Program-made: the position numbers and the translations under genes
Assembly (NCBI GenBank): GCA_003820375.1
Contig: RPQH01000026.1
Location: 1-49,672 of the forward strand
Source: Ignavibacteriota bacterium
GTDB lineage: Bacteria; Bacteroidota; Ignavibacteria; Tepidaquicellales; OLB5
Direction of reading: 5' to 3'
DNA: 49,672 nucleotides
In this document: positions 35,980 to 45,164 of the stretch, piece by piece
How positions within the stretch are numbered: position 1 is the stretch's first letter
Layout of the letters: each line of letters begins with the position of its first letter
Notes under the pieces: model-generated
The model's database searches: none
What the model was told of the DNA's origin: nothing
The model's input: only the letters and a program-made list of their open reading frames with translations

Positions 35980-36037
35980 ACCCCTGTTTCTTTAGCTGCA
36001 TTTTACTTTTTAGCAGGACTAATGAAACGGGGGTTTT
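35980..36037 (+). terminator. Riboswitch 2 expression-platform terminator
   Basis: The stem ACCCCTGTTTC pairs with GAAACGGGGGT (one wobble) across a ~33-nt loop and is followed by TTTTTCTTT. Same layout as the terminator of riboswitch 1, 44 nt before the lipoprotein start. Confidence 0.88.
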
Positions 36038-36080
36038 TCTTTAATTCATTTTAATTAATAATTTTAACCAGTTTTTCATC

Positions 36081-37151
36081 ATGAAAAAAACCATACTTCT
36101 ATTTGTACTAATCATTACTGCTGTGATTCAGATTTCCTGCACAAGAGATGAGATTATTATTACTACAACAACAATTACAAGAGGAGCTATTGTTCTGTAT
36201 GAAGGTATAGGAACTCCCGGCTCAGGTGATTATTCTTTTATTAATTTTGATAATGATTCAATTTCAAATGATGTTTTCAGAAATTCAAATAATGGTGCTA
36301 CACTTGCCGCTTTTCCCGATGCTGTATTTCTTTATGGGCTGGATATGTATATAGTGGCCCAGGGAAATTACGGGCAAATGGGAAAGATGTATAAAATCAG
36401 GACAAGCGATAATAAACTTCTTGATACCGTTAGCTTTGGAGTTAATCCTTACAATCTTGCTTTATCACAGGGTTATTTTTGGGTTACAAATACATCAGGT
36501 GAAACTGTAACAAAGCTTGACCTTGACCTGAATGTAAATGCAACTATATTAGTCGGGCAGAACCCGGCAGATATTATCCAGGCACAGGGAAATTTATATG
36601 TAGCCAAGAAAAGCTATACAAGCGAATATTCCGTTGCGGCAATAAATGCGTTTAACAATGAAGTTACAAAGACTTATTTTAATGCACCGCCTGTTTCGGT
36701 TGTTTATAACGGAGGTTTGGTATATGTTTCAACTTATTCATTGAAAAAATTATATGCACTTGATACTACATCGGTAGCCGCTAAAGTAGATTCAATTGAT
36801 ATACCGGTTACAGAGCCGGCAATCGGTGATATGGTGGCAGGTGATTACAGTACTGTATATGTACTTGGAGTAAGCGACACGATGTTTGCATCCAATATTG
36901 GCAAAACAGTTTATAAGGTCGATATTGCAAATAAGACACTGAACCCAATACCAATCATTACTTCTGAACCGGGAGGAGATATATATGGAATTTCTTATGA
37001 CTACGTTAATAACAGGATATATGTAACCGATTCAAGAAATGGCTCGAGCGGGCAGGTAAGGATTTATAAACCGGATGGAACTCTGGTCAAGCAATATGAT
37101 ATTACAGGAAGCTTCCCGAAGAGGGTAGTTATTAAGTATGAGAATCAGTAG
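36081..37151 (+). CDS. BtuG-like surface lipoprotein, DUF5074/YncE-type beta-propeller
   Basis: A 356-residue protein. The N-terminal signal ends at Cys20 (VIQISC), a probable lipoprotein signal although Gln at -3 is atypical. Acidic residues at once follow the Cys (CTRDE), as in Bacteroidota surface-export signals. The rest is propeller repeats, e.g. FGVNPYNLALSQGYFWVTNT, VGQNPADIIQAQGNLYVAKK and NNRIYVTDSRNG. This matches the DUF5074/YncE-like layout of Bacteroides BtuG, a high-affinity cobalamin-binding surface lipoprotein that caps BtuB. It is the only gene after a cobalamin riboswitch. B12 binding is inferred. Confidence 0.82.
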   Translation: MKKTILLFVLIITAVIQISCTRDEIIITTTTITRGAIVLYEGIGTPGSGDYSFINFDNDSISNDVFRNSNNGATLAAFPDAVFLYGLDMYIVAQGNYGQMGKMYKIRTSDNKLLDTVSFGVNPYNLALSQGYFWVTNTSGETVTKLDLDLNVNATILVGQNPADIIQAQGNLYVAKKSYTSEYSVAAINAFNNEVTKTYFNAPPVSVVYNGGLVYVSTYSLKKLYALDTTSVAAKVDSIDIPVTEPAIGDMVAGDYSTVYVLGVSDTMFASNIGKTVYKVDIANKTLNPIPIITSEPGGDIYGISYDYVNNRIYVTDSRNGSSGQVRIYKPDGTLVKQYDITGSFPKRVVIKYENQ

Positions 37152-37153
37152 TA

Positions 37154-37225
37154 GAGTGCGTTGAGTGTATTGAGTGTGTTGAGTGCATTGAGTGTGTTGA
37201 GTGAGTGGAGTGTATAGAGTGTTGT
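37154..37225. repeat. 9-bp tandem repeat, unit GAGTGYRTT
   Basis: Eight consecutive 9-bp units (GAGTGCGTT, GAGTGTATT, GAGTGTGTT and variants) start 3 bp after the lipoprotein stop codon. The consensus is close to the reverse complement of the CACTCCATA array at 10589-10678. Confidence 0.92.
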
Positions 37226-37238
37226 GTAAGAAGAAAGA

Positions 37239-37329
37239 CAAGGGGTAACCGTGTTGATATGGTTTATTATTGATTGCAAAGTAGTATATCTAAGCAGTCC
37301 AAATCGATAATTTACTCATTACCCCTTGT
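37239..37329. repeat. Inverted-repeat element copy 1 (CAAGGGGTAA ends)
   Basis: It begins CAAGGGGTAA and ends TTACCCCTTG, 91 bp apart end to end. The interior is AT-rich without an ORF. It is the most diverged of three such copies. Confidence 0.8.
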
Positions 37330-37374
37330 TCACTTTAATGATACGTTGATTGACAATCCAGCGTTTCATTGATA

Positions 37375-37467
37375 ACAAGGGGTAATGTGTTAATAACAAC
37401 CGGGAGTTGTTTACTCAAATAAAATTGATAATTGGAATTAACATAAATTAATGCAGTTACCCCTTGT
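37375..37467. repeat. Inverted-repeat element copy 2 (ACAAGGGGTAA ends)
   Basis: ACAAGGGGTAA at 37375-37385 mirrors TTACCCCTTGT at 37457-37467. The interior contains GGAGTTGTTTACTCAAAT, close to GGAGTTATTTACTTAAAT of copy 3, and both copies end CAGTTACCCCTTGTCTTT. It lies 30 bp from the 3' end of the minus-strand propeller gene. Confidence 0.85.
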
Positions 37468-37497
37468 CTTTGTTCTATTTCACACACTAGTTGAATT

Positions 37498-39585
37498 TTA
37501 TTTTATTAATAACATTCTTCTTGTTTCAACAAAATTTCCGGCTTCAATTTTATAGAAATATAATCCCGAAGATAAATTACTTCCGTCAAATTTAAACTCA
37601 TAGCTTCCTGCTTTCTTATATTCGCTTGATGAATATATTTCTTTAACTAAAATATCATATACTTTAAGTGATACCATTCCTTCATTAGGAATTTCGTATT
37701 TTATAGTTGTTGTTGGATTGAAGGGATTGGGATAGTTTTGATAAAGAAAATACTTTTCAGGTAATTGCTGAGATATATTGTTAATATTTACAAATTCGGA
37801 AAGTGGTCTGCGCCAAAGACCGTAACTTGTACCGGTAAATGCATAATTGTTATAAATAGATAATGAATACTGGTTAAAGAAAGTTAATGGATTAGGAAAT
37901 CCTTCATTAACCTGTATCCAGTTTGCTCCATTATTAGTAGTCATAAACGAACCATTACTGCCGGTTGCCGCTAAAACAAAGTAGCCATCTGATGATAACG
38001 CAACGGTATTTGTTGTATTTGTGTTGCCTGTTGATAACCAGTTATTACCATTGTTAGTGGTTTTAAATGTGTAGCCTGTAGTTCCAGCAAATATATTACT
38101 GCCATTTGCTGTTAAAGAATGAATTGTTCCAACAAGAAAATTATCATGTACCCAGTTTGAACCATTATCTATTGAAGTATATACACCATTTTCTGTGCCG
38201 GCAAAAATAATATTATCTTTAAAAATTATAGTATTTACCATTTGAGTCAGTGATGAGGCAGCCCAGTTCAGTCCATTATTTGATGAGATAAATAGTTTTC
38301 TATCGTTGTATGGATAAAATAAACTTGCCCCGGCAAAAACATAATTATCCTTTACAGCAATAGAAAATACATTATAGTTGGTTAAACCTATTTGTGACCA
38401 GTTTACACCCAGGTTAGTAGAAAGATAAATACCCGCCTGCCAGTTACCGCTGTTATCTTTGCCTGAACCTGCATAAATATTGTTTCCATTTATGGCAATT
38501 GAAAAAATAGTACGGTTATTTAAGCTTGTCTGCTGCCAGCTTGCACCACTATTTGTTGAAATATAAACACCGCTTCCATCACATGCAGAAAATAAATTAT
38601 TACCGCTTACAGCAAACTTATTTATATACCTGTTCGCAATCCCGGTTTGAACCCAGTTTATTCCATTATCTGAAGACATATATATTCCGCTTCCATTTGC
38701 ACCAGCAAACAGATAATTCCCAATCACTTTTAAATTTCTTACGGCATGACCGCTTAAAGAAGTCTTAATCCAATTCGCTCCATTATTAGTTGTATAATAT
38801 ACATCAGTGTTGTTAATTGCTGAAAACAGGCGAGTAATTGCTGTACTTGCAAAAATATAGTTACCATTAAAAACTACAGAATAAACAAAATTGCTATCAA
38901 GTCCAATTGGAGTCCAGCTTAATCCATTATTGCTTGAACGAAAAACACCATGCCCTGCAGTTCCGGCAAGTATCTCATTTCCTCTTACATCGAATGATCC
39001 AATGCTATAATTAAATGGAAATATTTGCCAGGAAAAACCATAATCCAATGATACGTAGTATCCATTACTTGTTCCTGCAAATACATAATTATTGTTTGCT
39101 GCCAGTGCATTAACTTGAACCCCGCTAAAAGGTTTTGTCCAATTAAGCCCGTTGTTTGTAGATCTATATATACCGGAACCTGTTCCGCCGTAAACATAAC
39201 TTCCACTCACTGCTAAGGGGTAAATATATTCATTGTTAGTATATATCACACTCCAGTTTAATCCATCATTTGTAGATATATACATTCCTCCGGATGGATT
39301 ATCACCACCAGCAATAATATTATTCCCACTTATAACAACTGACCTGATAGATGTATTAGTTAATGAGGTTTGTGCCCAGCTTTTTCCCGAATCTAGAGAA
39401 ATACAAATGCCTCCATCTATCACATAATAATTATTTAATTCACCTGCAAAGATTTTATTTCCTTTCACCGCAAAAGAAGTGAAAGTTCCTCCATATATCC
39501 CACTGCACTGTGTCCAATCTGCATTTGTAGTTTTAATATTTAGAAATAATAATATTAAGCTTGTAATAAGTATGTATTTCTTCAT
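37498..39585 (-). CDS. Large secreted BNR/YCF48-like beta-propeller protein with T9SS domain
   Basis: A 695-residue protein with a signal peptide to ~22 (TTNAD). About thirteen repeats follow of the form [FY]AGxxxGxYxSxxNGxxW, arranged as consecutive propeller blades (photosystem-assembly/sialidase-like BNR repeats). A C-terminal T9SS type A domain starts NYPNPFNPTTTI and ends RRMLLIK. It is probably surface-exposed or released; the ligand is unknown. The gene is bracketed by ~92-bp inverted-repeat elements (copies 1-2 beyond its 3' end, copy 3 about 450 bp beyond its 5' end), so it may have been moved as a unit. No transposase is present. Confidence 0.85.
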   Translation of the reverse strand: MKKYILITSLILLFLNIKTTNADWTQCSGIYGGTFTSFAVKGNKIFAGELNNYYVIDGGICISLDSGKSWAQTSLTNTSIRSVVISGNNIIAGGDNPSGGMYISTNDGLNWSVIYTNNEYIYPLAVSGSYVYGGTGSGIYRSTNNGLNWTKPFSGVQVNALAANNNYVFAGTSNGYYVSLDYGFSWQIFPFNYSIGSFDVRGNEILAGTAGHGVFRSSNNGLSWTPIGLDSNFVYSVVFNGNYIFASTAITRLFSAINNTDVYYTTNNGANWIKTSLSGHAVRNLKVIGNYLFAGANGSGIYMSSDNGINWVQTGIANRYINKFAVSGNNLFSACDGSGVYISTNSGASWQQTSLNNRTIFSIAINGNNIYAGSGKDNSGNWQAGIYLSTNLGVNWSQIGLTNYNVFSIAVKDNYVFAGASLFYPYNDRKLFISSNNGLNWAASSLTQMVNTIIFKDNIIFAGTENGVYTSIDNGSNWVHDNFLVGTIHSLTANGSNIFAGTTGYTFKTTNNGNNWLSTGNTNTTNTVALSSDGYFVLAATGSNGSFMTTNNGANWIQVNEGFPNPLTFFNQYSLSIYNNYAFTGTSYGLWRRPLSEFVNINNISQQLPEKYFLYQNYPNPFNPTTTIKYEIPNEGMVSLKVYDILVKEIYSSSEYKKAGSYEFKFDGSNLSSGLYFYKIEAGNFVETRRMLLIK

Positions 39586-40320
39586 TTAACCACGATTAAA
39601 TTGCAAAGTTCATTTATTATGGATTATTATTTGCTCAGGAAACTCTCGTATATAAGCAAAGTATCAGAAATACAAGGAAATTTGATTATAAGTTCCGCTA
39701 ACGTAAACTACGTACAAAAAAAGTGTTGATTATTTGCTGAAAATGCCATAAATACTACGGCGTTTTTCTAATTTTCTAATTTTCTAATATGTTAATTAAA
39801 AATAAATCACTTACAGCCAACTTTTGATCAAAAATTTGAATGAAAAATGAGGATTACATGCAGAAATCGCAATAAATGGTGATTTTGCCATACAGTTAGC
39901 AATAATCGTTACTGCGACTGTTTTAGTCCGAGCTTAGTGTCGCTTGGGAAGGAGGGAAATACTCTCATATACTTCCGGAAGAGGGTAAGGGTGAGGTTTT
40001 TGATTCCAAAAATCCTGCATACATTGGAGTTAGCAAGGGGTAAGAGCTCAATCTGTGGCTTGGAGTTATTTACTTAAATCATTCATTTATTGATGATTAT
40101 TCTAAATTATTTCAGTTACCCCTTGTCTTTTTACCTGTATTAGTTGACAAATGCCGTTTACTATATTATATTATAACTGTGGTAATCTGCTTTTGTTCTT
40201 TGTAATTTCGAATGGAAGTTTGTGATGTCGTATATAAAGGTATAGCATGATGGAATAATTTAACAGGATATAAAATTTTGTTTGAAACATGGAGTGATAA
40301 AATGAACTCACCTAAAAATT
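39586..40320. other. 735-bp non-coding stretch with repeats
   Basis: It holds a triplicated TTTTCTAA octamer (about 39763-39787) and a short palindrome ACTTCCGGAAG within a CCTCACCCTTACCCTC-like segment (minus-strand reading, about 39980-39999), a wording common in intergenic repeats. The inverted-repeat element copy 3 (40034-40125) is also here. A short patch near 39811-39836 resembles 48172-48200 in reverse orientation. No gene recognised. Confidence 0.6.
40034..40125. repeat. Inverted-repeat element copy 3 (CAAGGGGTAA ends)
   Basis: CAAGGGGTAA at 40034-40043 mirrors TTACCCCTTG at 40116-40125, total 92 bp. The internal GGAGTTATTTACTTAAAT matches copy 2, and both sit in the same orientation. 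Confidence 0.85.
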
Positions 40321-41307
40321 TTACATTATACCTCTTATTTTGCCGTATTTGTCCGGTTCACTATGCTTTAATAAATACTCTCCGATCAATATTGTAATTA
40401 TTGCAAGAAAAACGCCTGCAATAATATCAACTACGTAATGATATCTTAGGTAAATTGTAGCAATTATCATCAGTACAAAATAAGGCATGTAAAATAAGAA
40501 TGATTTTGATTTAATTTTCCATGAAAGATATGCAATAATAAGTGCCAGGGTTGTGTGGGCACTGGGCATTGCATCACTTTGTGCAAAGTCTCCGGGATTG
40601 GGAACAACATTAGATGGAATTGATTCACCGAAATCAAGAAACGCTCTGATGAAATCTGTCAAAAATATTCCGGGCAGTTGTGTTTTGATTGAATAAAAAT
40701 CATGCAGGTAAAACCTGGGACCTACTGCCGGAAATATCATGTAAAGAATATATGATAAGTAAAAACCTGTGAAGATAACAAATATAGCAAATTTAAATTC
40801 CCTGTATCTTTTCCATAGGTAAAGCTCGAGTCCGTAAATAATTATCATTAAGTAATAAAAGAAATATATTACCTGCAGAAACTCGGTTAAATAAGGATTT
40901 TGAAATTGATACGCCCATTGAGTAGGATTTAATCCGAATATTTTATAATCGAGCCGGATTAAATAATTATCTAATGCAGGAGGACCAATGTAATGAATAA
41001 GTATATAAACCTGTTTGAAGAAAATTAAAATAAAAAAAACGCCATACCAAAACCTGAATATCCTGATAAAGGAGAGCTTCCCGGAATCATCTAAAGTATC
41101 AACAGATGTTTCATATTTATAAACGACATTGATTATAAAAAATACCAGGAAAAAATTAAGCAGTACCAGAAGGTACCAGTAAGGAACTACACTTGCCGAA
41201 ACAATATTCAGAAATGTTAATATGAGTATAAAGCCAATATTAACGTAATCAGCAGGACAAAGATATTTTAACTTGGAGTTATTTATTAGGTGTTTTATTT
41301 TATTCAA
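40321..41307 (-). CDS. PAP2-superfamily membrane phosphatase (inositol-phosphorylceramide-synthase-like)
   Basis: A 328-residue protein with about seven or eight transmembrane helices. The phosphatase motifs are FPAVGPRFY (192-200), PSAHTT (248-253) and a final RYHYVVD (Arg288, His290, Asp294), the pattern of the PAP2_3 family that includes lipid phosphatases and phosphosphingolipid synthases. It probably acts on a lipid phosphate or diphosphate at the periplasmic face. The start is 3 bp after the mgtE stop, so it is the last gene of the tsaD-mgtE operon. Confidence 0.87.
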   Translation of the reverse strand: MNKIKHLINNSKLKYLCPADYVNIGFILILTFLNIVSASVVPYWYLLVLLNFFLVFFIINVVYKYETSVDTLDDSGKLSFIRIFRFWYGVFFILIFFKQVYILIHYIGPPALDNYLIRLDYKIFGLNPTQWAYQFQNPYLTEFLQVIYFFYYLMIIIYGLELYLWKRYREFKFAIFVIFTGFYLSYILYMIFPAVGPRFYLHDFYSIKTQLPGIFLTDFIRAFLDFGESIPSNVVPNPGDFAQSDAMPSAHTTLALIIAYLSWKIKSKSFLFYMPYFVLMIIATIYLRYHYVVDIIAGVFLAIITILIGEYLLKHSEPDKYGKIRGIM

Positions 41308-41310
41308 AAG

Positions 41311-42696
41311 TTATATGAGCCATTTTAAAGCAACTGTAGCAAGGGTTAAAAATATGGTAATACCAACGACATCCTGGAAAGCAGTTTCAAACGGACCGAC
41401 AGTAATTGCAGGGTCAAAACCAAGACGCTTTGAAATAAACGGAGTAGACGTGCCAACAAGTGCGGAAATATTAATTGATACAAACATTGATATACCTACA
41501 ACCAGTCCGAATATAAATTTACCGTACCACATGCCGCCGATTATTCCAATGACCATTCCGCATACAAAGCCAAGTATCACGCTTGTCTGGAATGAGCGTT
41601 TGACCGGTTCCCACCACCTGTTTAATGATATGTGACCTGTTGCAAGTGCTCTGACTGTCATAGCTGATGCTTGCAAACCTGTGTTGCCCGATATAGCAGA
41701 TATAATAGGCATAAACGAAGCAAGCAATATAACTTTGGTTAAAGTTGAATCATAGAAGTGTATCACCAGTCCTGCAAAGAACTGCATACCAAGAGTGATG
41801 AGCACCCACGGAAGACGCATCCATGCAATTTGCATAGGTGATTTACTTTGCAGTTCTTCAACATCCGAACCAACAATTCTTGCAACGTCTTCGGAAAACT
41901 CTTCTTCGATAACGTCTACGATATCATCGATGGAAATTCTTCCGACCAGTATTTTATGCTTATCTACTACAGGTACTGTAACAAGGTCATATTTCTGAAA
42001 AACCTTAGCAACTTCTTCCTGGTCTGTATTAACATCCACAGAAATTACTTCCGGGTCCATTATGTCCGCAATTTTTGTAGATGGTCTGTCAAGAGCAAAT
42101 ATTATATCTTTTAAAGATATTATGCCGACAAGACGGCGGTTATTATCCGTAACCCAGACATGATAAAAATTCTCGAAGTCTTTTGCTTCTTCTTTAATTT
42201 CTTTAACTGCCTGGTCAATGTTGTGTGTCTCTAAAACATCGACAAATTCCTTCTGCATAATACCGCCGGCAGTGTTTTCACCATATGTGAGGAGTTCCTT
42301 AACTTCGGTGGAATCTTCTGTTTCCATCAAGCCAAGAACATCCTGAGCAATATCTTCAGTCAGCTCTGAAATGATATCGGTTGCATCATCGGAATCCATC
42401 TCTCCTACAAGAGTGCTTATCTGGGGAATGCTGAGAGAGTCAAGAATATAATCACGCTGGTGTTCGTTTAATTCAAGCAGAACTTCGGGAGCAATGGTCT
42501 CAGGCAGTATCTTAAACAGATCTAAGCCGTTTTCATCATCAAGGTTATTAATTATTAAAGCAATGTCTGACGGATAAATATCGGCAATGATATTCTTTAA
42601 CAAAACATCCGACTTACTTTGTATCAGGTCTGTAATATCATTCAGAAGCTGTTCATCAACTTCTATTACAGCCCTGCGTTGTTTTTTCTCGTTCAC
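41311..42696 (-). CDS. mgtE: Magnesium transporter MgtE
   Basis: A 461-residue magnesium channel. The cytoplasmic N domain (about 10-130, helical repeats such as PSDIALIINNLDDENGL and DIISELTEDIAQDVLGLME) and a CBS pair (about 135-260, GIMQKEFVDVL and VGRISIDDIVDVIEEE) gate the pore by sensing Mg2+. Five transmembrane helices follow from ~285, with the family signature ISGNTGLQASAMTVRALATG. Length is normal. It lies 18 bp after tsaD and 3 bp before the PAP2 gene. Confidence 0.95.
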   Translation of the reverse strand: MNEKKQRRAVIEVDEQLLNDITDLIQSKSDVLLKNIIADIYPSDIALIINNLDDENGLDLFKILPETIAPEVLLELNEHQRDYILDSLSIPQISTLVGEMDSDDATDIISELTEDIAQDVLGLMETEDSTEVKELLTYGENTAGGIMQKEFVDVLETHNIDQAVKEIKEEAKDFENFYHVWVTDNNRRLVGIISLKDIIFALDRPSTKIADIMDPEVISVDVNTDQEEVAKVFQKYDLVTVPVVDKHKILVGRISIDDIVDVIEEEFSEDVARIVGSDVEELQSKSPMQIAWMRLPWVLITLGMQFFAGLVIHFYDSTLTKVILLASFMPIISAISGNTGLQASAMTVRALATGHISLNRWWEPVKRSFQTSVILGFVCGMVIGIIGGMWYGKFIFGLVVGISMFVSINISALVGTSTPFISKRLGFDPAITVGPFETAFQDVVGITIFLTLATVALKWLI

Positions 42697-42714
42697 TTTA
42701 ATAATTAATAATAA

Positions 42715-43746
42715 TTAAAATTTATTATAATCAAACCTGGCAAATGCAGGCTTATAAATATTTTTTTCGAAATTACGGTTACGGGAATATTTCGAATAAA
42801 GATAGGCGGTATAACCTATCATTGCAGCGTTATCAGTTGAGTAAACCGGTTTAGGAAATGAAATTTTGTAACCTTCTGTTTTATATTTATTAAACTCTTC
42901 TCTTAACCGGGAATTGGCTGATACTCCCCCGGAGACAGCAATGTTTTTTACATTGAAATTCTTAGCGGCTAACATTGTCTTTTCTGTTAATGCTGTAACA
43001 ACTGCTTTCTGGAACGAAGCACTGATATCGTTTAATGAAATTGCTGCGGGTCCCGCAGAGTTACTTATAAAATTTTTCTTTAAGTAATAAAGAACCGATG
43101 TCTTTATACCGCTGAATGAAAAATCATAAATGTTCTCTTTTAAGTACGACTTAGGAAAGACATGAAAGTTTTCATTTCCGTCTTTAGCAAGCTGGTCAAT
43201 TAAAGGTCCTCCCGGGTATCCGAGGCCAAGCATTTTAGCAACTTTATCAAAAGCTTCGCCCGCGGCATCATCTTGAGTTTGTCCGAGAATTTTATAAGAG
43301 AAATAATCATTAACTAAGAACAATATAGTATGTCCGCCGGAGACTATTAATGCAATAAATGGAAATTCAATGATTTCCTGACCTATATAGCATGAATACA
43401 AATGTGATTCAATGTGATTAATCCCGATAAACTTTATTCCGGCGGCTATTGAAAAAGATTTTGCATAATTAAGACCAACTAATAATGAACCGATTAAACC
43501 CGGTCCAATAGTTGCAGCCACAATGTCAATATTGTTCTTGTTAATTCCGGAGCCGGAAATTGCTGCATCAGCTATTTTATCAATTACAGAGATATGAGCC
43601 CTTGAAGCTAATTCCGGAACAATACCACCATACTCTGTATGGAATTGCTGAGATGAAATAATATTTGACATTATTTGGTTATCCCTTAGAATTGCTGCTG
43701 AGGTTTCGTCGCATGAGGTTTCAATAGAAAATATCGTAATTGACAT
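42715..43746 (-). CDS. tsaD: TsaD, tRNA N6-threonylcarbamoyladenosine transferase
   Basis: A 343-residue ASKHA-fold enzyme that transfers the threonylcarbamoyl group to A37 of ANN-decoding tRNAs together with TsaB/TsaE. The N-terminal FSIETSCDETS, metal ligands His111 and His115 (NHIESHLYS), VSGGHT and the C-terminal VSGGVSANSRLR and TDNAAMIGY blocks are all intact. First gene of a minus-strand operon with mgtE and the PAP2 gene. Confidence 0.96.
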   Translation of the reverse strand: MSITIFSIETSCDETSAAILRDNQIMSNIISSQQFHTEYGGIVPELASRAHISVIDKIADAAISGSGINKNNIDIVAATIGPGLIGSLLVGLNYAKSFSIAAGIKFIGINHIESHLYSCYIGQEIIEFPFIALIVSGGHTILFLVNDYFSYKILGQTQDDAAGEAFDKVAKMLGLGYPGGPLIDQLAKDGNENFHVFPKSYLKENIYDFSFSGIKTSVLYYLKKNFISNSAGPAAISLNDISASFQKAVVTALTEKTMLAAKNFNVKNIAVSGGVSANSRLREEFNKYKTEGYKISFPKPVYSTDNAAMIGYTAYLYSKYSRNRNFEKNIYKPAFARFDYNKF

Positions 43747-44123
43747 AATTTACAAAAATATGAATATTTTGAGCATTTTTCAATTGAACTAACTCTATAA
43801 ATATTTAATTTATGCAATATTACTGTATGTTCTTATTTAAAAATATTAATACCAGATTCTAAGTATATTATAATATTAGACTTAGATAACGTTATTACGG
43901 TATTGTCATTAGTAACGTAAACTATTAATTTGTATAGCTATAATGATTGGTGATTTAAGCCATAACTCTCAAACTTTTATCATTTCAGTATCTTAATGTG
44001 CGCTGAAAAGATTTGTTTTTTGTTAAAATTTTTATTATAATGCTATGCATTTTATATACTTAGAGAATTTGGTTAAAGTAAGTTTTTATGTGTTGTTAAA
44101 TCTATAACTAAACAATTGGTTAA
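43747..44123. other. Divergent promoter region (377 bp), no gene seen
   Basis: An AT-rich region between tsaD (minus) and the NfrA-like gene (plus). A short inverted repeat TCTAAGT/ACTTAGA (43858-43864, 43880-43886) and the palindrome ATAACGTTAT just after it are the only structures noticed. It should hold the promoters for both directions. Confidence 0.5.
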
Positions 44124-45164
44124 ATGTATAAAAAACTTTTTCTAGCTTCACTTTTTATCCTTTTAAATACAGCTTTATTTTATTCACAATCTGTCAACCT
44201 GGATTCTGCATATTATTTTCTGAATAAAGGTGATACAAAAACTGCAAGCCTTATTTTTGAGAATCATCTGAAGCTTAATCCAAAAGATACTAAAACCAGA
44301 TTACAGCTTGGGTATATATATTATAACCAAAACCGGCTTAGTAAATCTCTTACAAATTTTGAATATGTCGGAAATCATTCCACTGATTCTAAAGATGTTG
44401 AAACATCCAAGTCTGCCGCTTATGTGATAAAAGAACAATTGGCATTAACTGCTCCCAGGGCGCTTGACCTGTATTTTTATAACTTTTACGAATCAAACCA
44501 GGATAATTATATTGCAAACTTAGTTGCGCATTATAATTTCAGAATGGCTCCGCAATTCTATACCGGTCTTTATGCAGATGTTTATACTGATTCACGCTCA
44601 AAACCCGGATTGATTTACAATGACCGTTTCGTTGAGCTGGGTGGATTTTTCAGATACAATATTTTAAAAAATCTTTTACTCGAATTCCGTTTAGGTTATG
44701 CCAGGAAGATTGACCAGGACAGCAGTACGATTAATGTTAAACCGATACTTGTTTATTTTACAAGATTCGGTGAAGGTAAAGTTTTTGTGAACAAATCATC
44801 TCAATCTAAAACCAGTATGTTTTTAGATTTGTATTATGCCCTTATGTATGATTTTAAATACAAGAATGCTTTTGCACAGGCTACTTTCAACGAAGTCCTC
44901 AGGTTCCATACAGGCGGATATTCATACATAGAATCATATCTTGTTCAATATGCTCAGTTTGACAGCCGTAAATTGGATTATAATAATTATGCCGAGTTCG
45001 GAACAGGTTTACGTTTTAAACCGAATATTGCAGTATTTCCTGTATTGTTTATAGAACCGACTGCAAAATTATATTTTTTCAAAGACCCTGTTACAAATAT
45101 TAAAAAGGATAATACTTTTCAAATTAAAGCAGGTTTTCAATTTATTTTTAGAACACCCTTATGA
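44124..45164 (+). CDS. NfrA-like outer-membrane protein: TPR plus C-terminal beta-barrel
   Basis: A 346-residue protein. Signal peptide to ~22 (LFYSQ). Residues ~25-100 form tetratricopeptide-like helices (SAYYFLNKGDTKTASLIFENHLKLNP, LGYIYYNQNRLSKSLTNFEYV). Residues ~125-346 are amphipathic strands (YTGLYADVYTD, FVELGGFFRYN, LLLEFRLGYARK, TFQIKAGFQFIF) predicted to form a barrel. This resembles a reduced E. coli NfrA, the phage N4 receptor and putative exopolysaccharide exporter, which has a much longer TPR part. Its stop overlaps the NfrB-like gene start by 4 bp (ATGA). An export-channel role is inferred from that partner. Confidence 0.78.
   Translation: MYKKLFLASLFILLNTALFYSQSVNLDSAYYFLNKGDTKTASLIFENHLKLNPKDTKTRLQLGYIYYNQNRLSKSLTNFEYVGNHSTDSKDVETSKSAAYVIKEQLALTAPRALDLYFYNFYESNQDNYIANLVAHYNFRMAPQFYTGLYADVYTDSRSKPGLIYNDRFVELGGFFRYNILKNLLLEFRLGYARKIDQDSSTINVKPILVYFTRFGEGKVFVNKSSQSKTSMFLDLYYALMYDFKYKNAFAQATFNEVLRFHTGGYSYIESYLVQYAQFDSRKLDYNNYAEFGTGLRFKPNIAVFPVLFIEPTAKLYFFKDPVTNIKKDNTFQIKAGFQFIFRTPL

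Noticed and set aside
37239..40125. Insertion sequence or integron around the propeller gene
   Set aside because: There are inverted-repeat elements but no transposase or integrase ORF, and no clear target-site duplication by eye.
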